DNA from: Amoebidium appalachense
Taxonomy: Eukaryota > Ichthyosporea
Assembly (NCBI GenBank): GCA_963693365.1
Contig: CAVNZM010000001.1
Coordinates: 14,818,001 to 14,882,000, forward strand
Length of the DNA stretch: 64,000 bases
Direction of reading: 5' to 3'
The position numbers were made by a program, and so were the translations under genes. Shown here piece by piece: positions 1-11,544 of this stretch (its first letter is position 1; each line of letters opens with the position of its first letter). A model generated the notes under the pieces. That model saw nothing but the letters and a program-made list of their open reading frames with translations. It ran no database searches and was not told where the DNA came from.

Positions 1-187
1 ACGAGTTATCCAGTAACAAGTGCATACTGAGATACCTGAACACTGTGTGAAAATCATATAAATACTCAATGACAGAATTCAACAAAAAGTCTAAAGTGTT
101 CACATTGCCAGCTAGTGTAGCAGATACCCGGAGGGAAAGAGGTAAAACGCGACATAAAAATTCACACCTATCAACATGCTTTTATTT

Positions 188-290
188 TTTTTAATGACTT
201 TATTGATATGCTCAGCAAAATAGAAGCCATCGAGATATCACCGATATCTCGGAGAAGAAAATACAAAAGCCCTCACTCTCGGATACGGAG
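188..290 (-). repeat. Retroposon-like 3' tail, family A
   Basis: Read on the minus strand, this ends in ATCAATAAAGTCATT followed by an A-rich tail. It contains a perfect 9-bp inverted repeat, CGAGATATC and GATATCTCG separated by 3 nt, at about 231-251. The same tail and a near-identical hairpin recur at about 19560-19640, and the tail alone at about 20297-20325. AATAAA plus an A-tail suggests a retroposed transcript end or a SINE/LINE-like 3' end. No protein-coding part is visible. Confidence 0.5.
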
Positions 291-472
291 GAGATAACGA
301 CTTAAATAATCATGGCAGGTATACTATTTGAAAGGCTTTCGTTTCTTCTTTTTGCGGTGGGAGGCCTAGGAGTCCCACTCAGGGGAACGTGACTGCAGCG
401 TGTGTGTGGTGTGGCCTGGTGTGACATATACTAATCCGTCTCAGCAGATTAGCCTAAGTCTACGATCGAGAT

Positions 473-506
<34 letters not shown>

Positions 507-1349
507 GGCCCGGGTCCACAGATCATCAAGATCAAGTCCGGGGCCTCAAGATAGCTGTGCAGCTGCGTGCATCATCTTGCCTCTGCCGGCGCAGGGCAGG
601 ACCACGTCAGCTGGGACAGCCGACCAATAGAATTCTAATTAGTGTGTAGGATAGTATCGTAGGAGGACTTAGGAATGTGATTGTTCGGGCAGAAGCCCTT
701 TGTAAATATTGGCAAGTTTTGATAGTGCTTGAGAAGTGGTTTCTTCAACGCCTGGTGGTCCACTGCAACATATGGGAACTTCTACACGCTGTCTACGCTT
801 CTACGCGACCTATTGGCGGTGGGCTGCTGCAACTTCTTCAGCTACTTCTGCGCTGCGTGAGTGGAGGGGCGGCTACTTGGTCGGGGAGCTTTCCAAGTGA
901 CTGCCAGTCCTTAGCCTCCAGTCGTATGGCAATGACCGGGTTTGCTTGCATGCATTCTGTAACTGTGTTTTTCTGTGTGTCCTGCCACAACTAGGCCACC
1001 TTATCAGAGAGCTAGATGCAGTTTCTCCGGGTTATATAGGGGCCGGGCCCGTTGGGATTGTTTTTTAGCTCAGATTTGGTCTGCATTGCTCTTTTAGAGG
1101 CTGACTTGCTTGCTGTGCCTCGGTAGTTTTTGAGGGGGGCCTGTTGGGAAGCAGCAGTAATGATGTCTTCTTGCGGAGTGTGGTCTGGTCAACATCGATG
1201 CATATGACTAGTTGGAGCAAACTAGTTTCATGCATACACGTACACTTAAGGTTTTGCCCGCTGGTGTCCTTTGTCACTTGTCGCTTTATTTTTATTACGT
1301 AGCTTTGGCTTTTGCAGTTCTATTGGTGGTTATGTTGCCTGTGGCTGCA

Positions 1350-1400
1350 CGTTGCCTTCATCAACGGATCAATAAACCCGAGCCAAAAGAAAAAAAAAAA
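1350..1400 (+). repeat. Retroposon-like 3' tail, family B
   Basis: Carries GGATCAATAAACCCGAGCC followed by AAAAG and a poly-A run. The reverse complement recurs at about 20395-20450, and a shorter relative (GAATAAATCCAGTC, then AAAAG and poly-A) lies at about 20010-20040. The sequences upstream of the tails do not resemble each other, so only the 3' end is shared. That is typical of truncated or retroposed copies. Confidence 0.5.
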
Positions 1401-2082
1401 TAATCATACACCCTAGAAAACTCATTAAACATACAGATAGTCAATAGACGTAATTTGGGGGGTTCTTATTCGCGGACGCTATCTGTATATGGGCACACAT
1501 GCACATGATTCTCCTACATACTTTATTTTATACATTTGCTTAGTGTTGTGACATGACAACTTCGTCGAGTATCGTTGGTACTTACAGTAGTAACACTCCT
1601 GGCCCCGGGGGCTGATATTGATATAGCTAAGACGCTAAGACCAGGTTCCCAGTGACCGTAAGACAGGCGTGAAGAAGTCCCTCCTCCCCTTCCCCCCCCC
1701 CCCCCCCCCCCCTCCCGCCCCCTCCCTACACACACACACATACACACATACACACACACAAGCATGCTCACACACACACACCACCTTCTCCTCCCACACA
1801 TGCACACACGGAAAAAAATAAATAAAGAAGCTTCAAGAAGAAATCAAAGAAAAAGAAGAAGACTTAAAAGAACTAACAAAGAACAGCAGTGTCACGCGTT
1901 GAGCCAGCACAGCTCCGGAGTTCGTTGAGTACTAGTTTTTTCCCCTTAATTAAGTTTCACCTGTTTTTTTCCTTTTTTCTAGCCTCCTCCGGATCCTTCG
2001 TTTTCAGCTTTTATTTTTCTTTTTTCTCTTTTTCCCTTTTCGTTTTTTTTTTCTCTTGTGTGTGCTTTTGTGTGTGGTACAT

Positions 2083-2154
<72 letters not shown>

Positions 2155-2186
2155 GTGTGTCTGTGTGTTTGTGTGTGTGTCACTGT

Positions 2187-2666
2187 TGTAAACAGTTGGA
2201 CTAGTTAGGATAAGGCAGAGTACAACTGAATCAAAATAAAGACAGAGAACGGGTAGAAAGGCACACGCGGCCAGGTTGCTTTTACTATGGGCCGACTCAG
2301 TCTGTCTCAGACTTCACTGATGTGATCCCCGTACTGGGACGGCTTTGTTATATAGCCCCCAGGTTTCGGATCAAGGCCCAGGATTGCTTCATCCGCGGCC
2401 AGCGCGGGTGGCAACATGCCATTCGTGATTCTGGTGCGGTCCAAGCCAGTCAGACCTTCGTCCTATTTATGCAAACATCTTATTGGTTCACTTCGTTTAT
2501 GTGGTATGCAGCGGTAGAATCATACATGGTTCATTTCTTAGGTAAGATTGATTCCTATTGGTGTGGACATAATATTTATGTGATATTCATGACAAAGAAC
2601 GAATTGTGTGCTAGTAGATCACATTCTTTAGTAAACATGTACAGTTCATGTGTACAGTTGTTTACA
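2187..2666 (-). repeat. LTR (3' LTR if element is minus)
   Basis: This 480-bp repeat is bounded by TGTAAACA and TGTTTACA. An open frame of about 115 codons on the plus strand is shared by both LTRs and is a by-product of their identity, not a gene. A TATATAA motif on the minus strand (about 2348-2354) is a candidate core promoter. Confidence 0.85.
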
Positions 2667-2677
2667 CTCCCCCCCTT
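2667..2677 (-). promoter_or_regulatory. Candidate polypurine tract of LTR element
   Basis: On the minus strand this reads AAGGGGGGGAG immediately before TGTAAACA of the LTR. This is the position and composition expected of the plus-strand DNA primer in LTR retroelements. Confidence 0.6.
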
Positions 2678-3916
2678 GTCGGGAGCCTGGTGGTGTCGTT
2701 AGGCAAGCAAACCACCAGGCTGAGAGGCGATAAACAACCTTCAGCGAGAATTCTTGTGCGCCGAGCTGCTGGGCAGAACAGAGCAAGGATGGTTGAATAG
2801 AGTTGTGCACGTCTATGAGCACTTCTTCGTTTGCCAAAACGTAAATTCATGCAGCATTCTTCTGTGCGTTCATTTTCGTGGCGAAGATTGTTGCAGAGTG
2901 TTCGTGCGAATTGTTCGCTTCGTCTCTGTGCTTGGCTTTTTCTGTAGAAGTAATATTTTCCTTTTTGGGAATTTTTCCTTTTTAGGATACTCCCGCAGAT
3001 TCGTTTTCAATTGCGAGTAATTTGGTTGTGTGGATGAATGATCATACCAAGCATTCGATAATGAATATAACTCAAGCCTTAGGTCACTTCGTAGCTCAGG
3101 TAGTGGTGGATAGCTTCAAGGCTTAGCCGCTGCTCCTTATCCCGGTTCTACCTTAAGACTGTAAGGCGAGTCGCCATGGCCAGAAAAGCCACTTCTTTCA
3201 TGAACAAATAGCACTTCTTTCCTTTCAGCTTTAACCCTGCATCATCGGAGCTGGGAAAAACATGAATAAAAATGCCCCAAGTGTTCTTCGTTGGGCGACA
3301 TAAAGAAATATATCAGCCCGTCAGAATTCGAACCAGTAAAAACCCGGTTCATAATTCATAAGAAGAGGGTAGGCAAAGCAAACCTTCTTCAGAAAACACA
3401 TGCTTCCATTCGTGAGCAGTTTTCGTATCCCATTTGCCAGCCATTTTCGTTGAGCAGGGGGATTCCAGGCATAATACATTCTTCTGGAGGCTTGGCCTAA
3501 AAAGAAAAGTCGTCGCAGTCGCCCTTTCTTTTGTAAGCAACTTCGTGAGCGCGCTTCGTGTTTTCATATCCTCCAGTGCAGGTCTGGATGGTGCCCCATC
3601 CTCTGCTTCATTTGTAGGTGGCCCTACTGTAGGTTCTGTTCGTTGTGTGGAATACCAAAACCATTCGTATTCGTGGAACTGCTTTGTGCTGTGCTTTCTT
3701 TCGTGTTGGTGTTCATGAAGTTACCCCGTTCACACACCCTACTTCTTACATACATTAGATGTAAGTAGCTGCCTGGTGAGTGTGTGGTTCGTGTTCGTGG
3801 CATTCTTCTGTTCCTTCGTGAGAAGAATATTCGTTTTAGCAGAGGTGCCCAATAAGGCAGCTTGTGGGGTTGTCTCCCGCATGTGCCCATTGGTGGGGTA
3901 TGCACGTGCTAAATTG

Positions 3917-4231
3917 TTACAGTGTCATCATATTGCAAGGGAATAACATGGTCACCTCCGTACCAGGGCCTAGGTACACATGATGGTCCGATGTGTTAGT
4001 CAACAACACCTTGCATTCGTATTCGTATTCGTCTTCCACGTCACTTTCTTCAGTAGTGAAGGAGGGTATTCGTAATTCGAAACTGAAAGGCTTCCAGCCA
4101 AAATACTGACACTGTATGCTGGGGTTGTGAGGGAACGGTGCCCATACCACATTCTTTTGTTCTGGTGGGGGTGTGCCGGCAGCTAGTGCAAGGCTTGACA
4201 GTGTAATTGGTATGTTACACCGTATTGCCAC
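3917..4231 (-). CDS. Unrecognised ORF inside LTR element
   Basis: About 104 codons, in the sense direction if the element is minus. It has mixed composition, an acidic stretch (ESDVEDEYEYE) and a hydrophobic C-terminal part (LGPGTEVTMLFPCN). There is no ATG near the start of the open frame, which begins after a stop at about 4247. I do not recognise a family. It could be a remnant of a captured or structural protein, or chance. Confidence 0.2.
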   Translation of the reverse strand: MAIRCNIPITLSSLALAAGTPPPEQKNVVWAPFPHNPSIQCQYFGWKPFSFELRIPSFTTEESDVEDEYEYECKVLLTNTSDHHVYLGPGTEVTMLFPCNMMTL

Positions 4232-5155
4232 AGACGGGCATTCACCTTAAAATTCGTACCCAACACCTTCTTTGTTTTTCACATGCATGAACAAAAGTTC
4301 TGCATCGACTTTATTACATGCCTTTTGTGCACCAAGAGTGCAAATTCGTTAGGGCGTGGCACCAGGAAGGGCCGCCATACATGAGGCATATGTTCGTAAT
4401 GTGTTTAGGCATGCCAGCATACATTCATGCGCATGTTGTGCATCCTGTGCGCTAAACTATGGGGCATGCTGTATTCGAAAACAGCAAGAAATTCGAAGCA
4501 TGCATGCAAAACTACTTTCACAGCACCTTATGTCCTCAATGCTATAGGAACAGCGACTATCTTCTTCTTTAAATGCATTCGTGCTGAAAGTGGCCGTGCA
4601 TCTGGCTTGCGAGTGTGGAGGTGCATGCGGTGGCATGGACACGATGACAGTGTGCAATAGCGCAATGCACGCAAGGGCAACGGTTTTCTTTTCTTCGTAA
4701 CATAGAGGGGGCTGTGTGCATTGCAACCCAAGCAGTGTTGTGCATTCGTTCTTTCATTTTCGTATTTCCATTTCATTTTGCTTTCGTTTTTCGTTTTTTG
4801 TCGTTTGATAACTTCGTTACTTTGTTTTGTTTTGTGTTGCATTCATTCGTATTTCCTCTATGCATTCGCTTGTCGTTAATTCTTTATTTCATTGCGTATT
4901 CGTGATGGTTCGTTTTTCGTTGGTTCATTGCTTCGTTAGCAATTCTTTATTCGTTTGTTCGTGTATTCGTTGTTTCGTTGTGTATTCGTTTTTCTTCACA
5001 TTTTTGATGTGTCGTAGCAAAAGAAGTTTTACATGCTTTCAATTCTTTCCGTGTAGGTGGGCTGGCCACTTCAAACTTGTAGGTGTATATATTCTAAGCC
5101 GGACAAGGAAAGATGTGCCTATCATCGGGGTAAAAAGGATTGTGATCGGCCATGG

Positions 5156-5240
5156 GAGATTCTTGAGCTGATTGAAAGATGTGAGATTCTTGAACTGATT
5201 GAAAGATGTGAGATTCGAAGGATGCGAGATTCTTGAACTG
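5156..5240 (+). repeat. 27-bp tandem repeat in LTR element
   Basis: Two full 27-bp units (GAGATTCTTGARCTGATTG plus AAAGATGT) at 5156-5182 and 5183-5209, then two partial units to 5240. They lie just inside the putative primer-binding region. Confidence 0.75.
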
Positions 5241-5298
5241 CGCGGTCGCCAATGTAAACAGTTGGCAATGTAAAACAGTGTCCTGCCGCGGTCGCCAA
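5240..5298 (-). promoter_or_regulatory. Candidate primer-binding site, duplicated
   Basis: On the minus strand TTGGCGACCGCGGCA directly follows the LTR. The TGGCGACCGCGG part could pair with a tRNA 3' end terminating in CGGTCGCCA. About 47 bp further in, the block covering this site plus the last 13-14 bp of the LTR is repeated (plus strand 5242-5265 and 5288-5312), so the binding region is present twice. Confidence 0.55.
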
Positions 5299-5778
5299 TG
5301 TAAACAGTTGGACTAGTTAGGATAAGGCAGAGTACAACTGAATCAAAATAAAGACAGAGAACGGGTAGAAAGGCACACGCGGCCAGGTTGCTTTTACTAT
5401 GGGCCGACTCAGTCTGTCTCAGACTTCACTGATGTGATCCCCGTACTGGGACGGCTTTGTTATATAGCCCCCAGGTTTCGGATCAAGGCCCAGGATTGCT
5501 TCATCCGCGGCCAGCGCGGGTGGCAACATGCCATTCGTGATTCTGGTGCGGTCCAAGCCAGTCAGACCTTCGTCCTATTTATGCAAACATCTTATTGGTT
5601 CACTTCGTTTATGTGGTATGCAGCGGTAGAATCATACATGGTTCATTTCTTAGGTAAGATTGATTCCTATTGGTGTGGACATAATATTTATGTGATATTC
5701 ATGACAAAGAACGAATTGTGTGCTAGTAGATCACATTCTTTAGTAAACATGTACAGTTCATGTGTACAGTTGTTTACA
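5299..5778 (-). repeat. LTR (5' LTR if element is minus)
   Basis: Second copy of the 480-bp LTR. I find no difference from 2187-2666 by eye. It is followed directly by ACTGT and then a (GT)n tract and a long G-run (about 5866-5925). Confidence 0.85.
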
Positions 5779-5784
5779 ACTGTG

Positions 5785-5836
<52 letters not shown>

Positions 5837-5867
5837 ACTTTGTGTGTGTGTGTGTATGTTGGGGGGA

Positions 5868-5926
<59 letters not shown>

Positions 5927-7700
5927 GTAAGTATAGAAACGAACCTCTTGTTAACTGCAGCCAAGAACATAGATGTTAATTGACTACCTCCGAATATTTA
6001 CCTGCTTTGTACAGTAAGTCCTGAATTCCCTTTGGCACGGGGTACCCTGGAGGGGGAGGGGGGAGGGTTGGTGGTGGTGGTGGTGAGGGGGGAGGGGGGG
6101 GGGGGGGGGGGGGACTGGGCTGGCCTGATTGGCTAGAAGTTCGCGCCAAAATCCTTTGCCCCGTCGCATCCACCTCGCCCCGTTGGTCACACACTTACGG
6201 TCAAAATATTGTGCACATGCCTACAGAAACGGACGTTAGGTAGTCGCTTTGGGTGCTGTCTCCCTGCGGCTGCTGGCATGTCTTGTCCCGCAGCGTAGTA
6301 TAGCCCGGCCTCTTATGTAGCCAGCGGTTACAATACTAGGAGGCTACGATCAGGGAAAAACAGGGGGCATTTGTACATGTCGGGGTAAACGGCATCAACG
6401 GCAATTTCCTGAAGACATGCACGAACTTTCCTCGCTCTCATAAAGGGCTGGCGTGTCTCTTTCTTTCGTGTTTTTTCCCTTCTTTTCATCTCATCTCCTC
6501 AACAGTGTGGTGAGTGTAAGGGTTGAGAATAAATTGGCAGTTGGCAGTTATGATGGAGGAGAGAGAGAGTTTGCCGGACGGATCTTCTTCTGGTGACAGC
6601 TGTGCAGGTGGGTCATATATAAATTAACACTATGTTGTTTCTTCTGTTTTACTATGCTTGTTTTAACGTAAACGGTGCTCAAACAAAGGGCTTGAGTGGT
6701 GTGTTTGGGGGTGTGAGTGTAATGGTGTGTGTGTGTGTGCGCGCACGCGTAAGTGCATGTGTGTGTGCGCGCGCACATGTTTGTGCGTGTTTTGGGGGGG
6801 GGGGGGAAGGACGGGGTGGGGGGGAGGAGGGAGGTTGTGAGTAATTGGTACGAATTGGGCTGAGCATCTCGCTGTTCTCTTGATAGACGGCCAGTAGTTC
6901 TATAGAGGGAAGGGGTGTGCAGGGAAATGAACAATTTCCTTTTGTTTTGCTCTCTCAAACTATTTCTTGCTTTTTGGGCCGTCGTCCTGCATTCTTGGAT
7001 GCACACGTTGAGAGATCTACTTGCACGAACAGAACGAGATCCCTCTCACAATATCCACTCCTTGTATACAAAAAAGAACACATTAAGAGGTCAGGGTGGG
7101 GCAGAGGTGGAAGGAAAAACATATTGATTGTGTGGGTTTGTTGGCAGCGTGTGGTTGTGTGTGTGTGTGGGGAGGGGGGGGGTTGGGGAGGGAGGGAGGG
7201 AGGGATCAGGGATAGGTGGAATTCAGTTTGTGTGCTTTCGTTGGCGCACAGGGGGTGTGTGTGTTGGCATGTACACATGCATGGGCCAGCGTTTGGGTGT
7301 TTGAGTGTGGGCTGTGAGTGACTGGCATTCCATTCCCGATGTATGGGAGTCTGTCTCTGTGTCCTAATACCTCACTCATCATCTCCCCCCACCATCCCTC
7401 CCCCCCCCCCCCCCCCCCTAGTTGGGGCCCCTCGCCCACCCCCACCCCCAACCCCCCTACGTTGGGATCCCTTCGTGTTCTCTCTCCTTCTACACCTCTT
7501 CTCCCTACTTAGGAAGCAGTCCTCTTCTTGTTCACACAGCACATGCACACACGCGCAACACGGGTCGTCCATACACTCTTTTTTTTTATTGCATTGTGGC
7601 TGCACCGTATCCTTTATTGACATTCGAATCTGCGGTCTTCTGTGCTCACCTGCAACCAAGAACCTTTCCTCCCGTCCCCCCCCCCCCCCCCCCCCCCCTT
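5779..7700. other. Spacer with G-runs and GT repeats
   Basis: No gene recognised. It contains (GT)n at about 5786-5836, G-runs at about 5866-5925 and 6090-6113, and GT/GC-rich simple sequence at 6725-6790. The many open frames are translations of these repeats or have no coding character. Confidence 0.5.
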
Positions 7701-7714
7701 CCCCCCCTTGACGA

Positions 7715-7998
7715 TTACACACTCTGTATGTGTGTTTTGCACTCTGCATGGTGTTGTCCGTTATGAGTGTGTACTTCGTGAATTGTAATGCATTTCTAAC
7801 CCCCCACCACTCCCCCCCCCCCCCCCCCCCTCGTTTAAAAAAAAAAAGAAGAAGAAAGAAAGAAAGAAAAAAGAAAAAAAGCTGTGCTTCCAAGCAACCG
7901 AGTATGGTTGCTCTCTGTCGTGCATCTGAAAGCACGTATGCTCTTTTTCCTGCATGCTACATTGGTTAGCCCACAAACACATTCACGGTTTTGCTCTT
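7715..7998 (+). repeat. Dispersed repeat R1, two partial copies
   Basis: Bases 7715-7800 resemble the downstream half of R1, and 7882-7998 resemble its upstream half (CATGGTTG-like and TCGTGCATCTG motifs). Both pieces abut C-runs (about 7676-7698, 7813-7830 and 7999-8014). Confidence 0.55.
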
Positions 7999-8308
7999 CC
8001 CCCCCCCCCCCCCCAAAAAAAAAAAAAAAAAAAAAAAAACACGCATACACCAACACGCCTTCACCACCATGGTGATTTCATTTTAAACCAACCCATATCG
8101 TTGCCCCCTTTGATTTGTTTTTTTGAAATTTTTCCTCCCCATTTTCAGTGCCGCAGTATCCTCGAAAACCACATGTGACAGCACAGTACAATAATTGCAT
8201 CTCCCATCCCTCCCCCCCCCCCCTCCCCCCACGGCCTCCGCATTCAAACCCCCCCAGTCTTCTTTCAGAGGTGTCCTTTCAGGACAGACCACTGTGTGGA
8301 GACATCTT

Positions 8309-8704
8309 TACTTCCATGCAACCGGGCATGGTTGCGCTCTGTCGTGCATTTGTAAGCACATGCGCATTTTATGCTGCACTGCATTAGTTTGCACACACAT
8401 CTTCACCGTTTTGCTCACCTAGCTTGCATAAGCAACCCTGCTCGTCTTTGATCAAGACGGGTTGACCCACCCAAGTTCAGTTGATGCTGCTGTCTGAGTT
8501 GGAGCGTCGTATATACGCGGGCTAAGGGGTCGAAACTCAGGCGCAATTGATGACTTGGGCCCTCCCTGAGGATGGGCTCTGCTTATGACGCATACTGTCT
8601 GCATGGCTGATGTTGCATACTTGAATGTTTGCCTTTGGATGTGTCCTGCACCATGCTTCTCATCGTGTATGCGTACTTTGTACCGTGTTCCGCATTCAAA
8701 CCCC
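8309..8704 (+). repeat. Dispersed repeat R1, copy 1
   Basis: About 395 bp, closely matching 13196-13590 in the same orientation with scattered substitutions. Shared landmarks are the start TACTTCCATGCAACCGGGCA and an end at CATTCAAACCCCCC. Both copies run into C-tracts. Divergent reverse-strand relatives lie at about 25905-26010, 28917-29165 and 39108-39265. No coding capacity is recognised. Confidence 0.8.
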
Positions 8705-8884
8705 CCACGGCCTCCCCCCGGCCATTTTCCCCCCCCCTCCCCCTGCCCGTCCCCTCCCCTTCCCCCCCCCCCCCCCCCCCCCCCCCCCCCACGGTTCTAA
8801 CAAGTCCTCACTGCCTTCCACCTTACCAGCATATCCCCTTTTACCCTTTCCCTCTCTCATCCTCACATTCACCTGCCTATCTCT

Positions 8885-8917
<33 letters not shown>

Positions 8918-9119
8918 CCCACACACACATGCACACAGCTTCCTCGCTCACCCCGTCATCCGGCCATCCCTTAATCCTACGTATTTAAACCCTTAACCAC
9001 ATTACATGTTCTGCAAACTTATGTCCTTTCCCCCCGCCCCCTCCCCCCGTCCGTCCCTTTCACCCCCTATAGACTGTACAAACACACCCCACCCGCTACC
9101 ATCACAACCACCTGCACAC

Positions 9120-9173
<54 letters not shown>

Positions 9174-9257
9174 ACACGCTTACCCACCCACCACCCACCC
9201 ACCTATCCACCCCCCCCACCCCCACCTGTACTCACCCTTTCCTCATTCCACAACTGC

Positions 9258-10696
9258 AGATGCCAGTTTCCTATTGGCTCTTCCCACGGATATACTCTGC
9301 GCGATATATTTCAGAATCTGGACCTCACCAATCGAATCGCCCTATCGTCAACATGCCGCCTTCGCTTAGTTTCCACCACCCAACATGCGGGCGGCGTCAC
9401 CATGTGCTTTGACGTCGGCATAATTGCACGGCGCAAATCCTGGAGCAGTGTCCTTTTATTTTTGCTGCACGGGGACCCCGTCCTGGCCGGGATCGAAATA
9501 GATTTACGCGACCAGGATGATGAACGTCTGTGCTTGCACTACATTTCTTACAACCCTGGCCACGTACCTCGCCACGTGCAAACTTCCGAATTTCCGGAGA
9601 TTTGCGCTTTGCGCTCATGTCGTCGACGTGTTTCACCGGGACTATATGGTGGAGGGTCAACTCGGGCTAAACACGGACAGTGCAATCTCGAGTTTTCGGT
9701 TCTTCTTCGAGGTTGTTGGCGCGAAACTCAAAGAAGTAGAGTTGAAGTTTTTGCACCCTGGGAATGGAGCAACAGAAGGCTTATACCCCGCAGGCTACAC
9801 CGGTACGTATGTTCGCATGGCGTGGGAGCACTGCCCAAATATGGAATATATTGAAATGTCTGGCGTCGTGCTTCTGGACGGGCTCTGCTCTAACAATAAA
9901 GCATGTTCGAAAACCCCATCCGAAACCTGGTGTTGTAACGACAGATGCAGCTTGAGAGAGATATGTGTGTGCGACATATTCGGCCGCTCGGGGCCGGGAG
10001 GCGTCTCGTCCCTGTTTGCACATGCACCGTTTGTGGAGAGCTACCAGGCGGAGATCAGCAGCAATAAGTGGACCAATCAAGATCTTGCATCTGGCGTGCC
10101 CTCCCAGTTATCCAGCCATCTATCTCGTCCACCCTCACCAATTTGTATGTAGACGTGTTGAGAGAGGATGGCAATTTACATGCTTCGGGGGGGTTTCGCA
10201 CTTGATTTTTCGTGCCTGTCGCAGTTTCCGGTCTTAAGGTGCATCGAGGTTGTGTGCGGTGAATTTCTACTTCCGCCTATTCCCACGCTTGAAACCCTCC
10301 ACGTATACTGCCCCAATGGAAACGTAGACATTTCAAATGTGGCGGCGTGTAGCAATCTGGAGTATTTTGAGGTTTTAGGCAGTAAGGGGCTAATCGGAAA
10401 TACGATCGAGATAACCAGCCCGGAAATCGAAGGCATTTTGCTTACGGGAGGCATCAAGGGCGTTCTAAATCAGCCCATTTTTCAGCTGTCGCTCGCCGAT
10501 CACCCGAAATTGCACACCCTGCAATTAATGGACGTCAACATCACGACGCTTGGGAAAATACGAAGATCGACGAGAAAAACGGTTGCAATTTGTAGGGATT
10601 ATTGATTGTCCTGCTCTCAGGGACGTTTCGGCTCTGAGCGCATGGCCCCTCCCAACCGATTTATCAAATTTCGACATCACCGCGAATCTGCTTTAG
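9258..10696 (+). pseudogene. F-box/LRR-like coding region with frameshifts
   Basis: After a plausible acceptor (ACAACTGCAG at 9248-9257) the frame carries an F-box-like stretch, TLRDIFQNLDLTNRIALSSTC, at about 9290-9355. Leucine-patterned segments follow (for example LKEVELKFLHPG, FPVLRCIEVV and LETLHVYCPNG) that look like irregular leucine-rich repeats. F-box proteins usually recruit targets to SCF ubiquitin ligases. Coding character changes frame near 9540, near 10100 (CCCTCCC), at a G7 run (10186-10192) and at an AAAA run (about 10556). With these four single-base shifts the frame continues to a TAG at 10694-10696. Four breaks in 1.4 kb, against none in 2 kb of the ACSL exons, favour a decayed gene. 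Short introns or sequence errors remain possible. A C-run and CA-repeat precede the acceptor. Confidence 0.65.
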
Positions 10697-11339
10697 TATT
10701 CCCGAGGGGTCATCGGTCCACGAGTGGCTTCAAACCCTGGCAGGTAAGAGTTTGATTGGCTCCGAGAGTTCTCCACGTGTTTTTGCTTTTTTCGGTTGCT
10801 GTCTGGGGCACTTCAGTGTACGGAGAGAAACCGGGGAGGGGTGGGGGTGGCTGGGTGGGTAGGGGATGGGGGTGGCATGGTGGCGGTGCTCGTTGTGGCT
10901 GGGTGGTTTTTATTTATTCTTTTTCTTTTTCTTTTTCTTTTTTTTTTTTTCTTTTTTTGTGGGGGGAGGGGGGGGCTCGAGGTGGGGAGGGGGGGGGGGG
11001 GGGGGGGGGGGGTCGGTTCCACAGATTCTATCATAGTAGTTGAAGAGAAGCAGGGCAGGGGAGGTTGGGCTAAGGAGAGGTCATGGTTTGAAAAACTTTT
11101 GTAATTGTAATGATTTGCAGATGTGCACTTTGTAAGGCGACATGAATTTTGTGATGTCCTTTTCAACTATATTGATGGTTGTGGTGATGGTTTTGTGTGT
11201 GTGTTTGTGTGTGTGTGTGTGTGGGCGCCGGGGGGGGGGGGGGGGGGGGGGGGGGGGAGGTTGTGTTTTGTGTTTTTTGGGGGGTATTTGAAGAGGGGGG
11301 GGGGGGGGGGGGGGGCGCCTGTTGGTGTGGATGGTGAGT

Positions 11340-11374
<35 letters not shown>

Positions 11375-11544
11375 GGAAGGGAGGGAGGGGGATCAAGATT
11401 TGTGCGCGGGGCAAACCAAAAAAGGGAGCAGCGATTGTTGTCAGGACATGTGGGGACCTAGGGCTCGGGACAAACAGACATTGAATATGCACTGTTGGCT
11501 AGACTACGGAATAATTATGAGTTTTAGTCATCAAAAGTGTGGAG

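Larger units (their letters stand above)
1..2186. other. Repeat-rich spacer, no gene seen
   Basis: No reading frame here looks coding. The open frames are short or are translations of low-complexity DNA. The stretch holds a minus-oriented retroposon-like tail (about 188-290), a G-run (475-505), a plus-oriented tail with poly-A (about 1350-1400), a C-run near 1690-1712 and a (GT)n tract (about 2085-2150). The (GT)n region is the site into which the LTR element at 2187 inserted. Confidence 0.6.
2187..5778 (-). mobile_element. Non-autonomous LTR retroelement, complete
   Basis: Two 480-bp direct repeats (2187-2666 and 5299-5778) appear identical by eye. Each begins TGTAAACA and ends TGTTTACA, and the pair is flanked by a 5-bp target duplication ACTGT (2182-2186 and 5779-5783). 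Orientation is inferred as minus. On that strand the upstream LTR is followed by TTGGCGACCGCGGCA, a plausible tRNA primer-binding site, and the downstream LTR is preceded by the purine tract AAGGGGGGGAG. A TATATAA motif lies inside the LTR on the same strand. The 2632-bp interior has no reverse transcriptase, integrase or protease frame, so the element probably moved using enzymes from elsewhere (LARD-like). It sits inside a (GT)n microsatellite. Identical LTRs point to a recent insertion. Confidence 0.88.

Noticed and set aside
2322-2702. A 126-codon plus-strand frame repeated at 5434 with an identical protein
   Set aside because: It lies in the two LTRs, and the identity comes from LTR duplication. 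No motif, and it is antisense to the inferred element direction.
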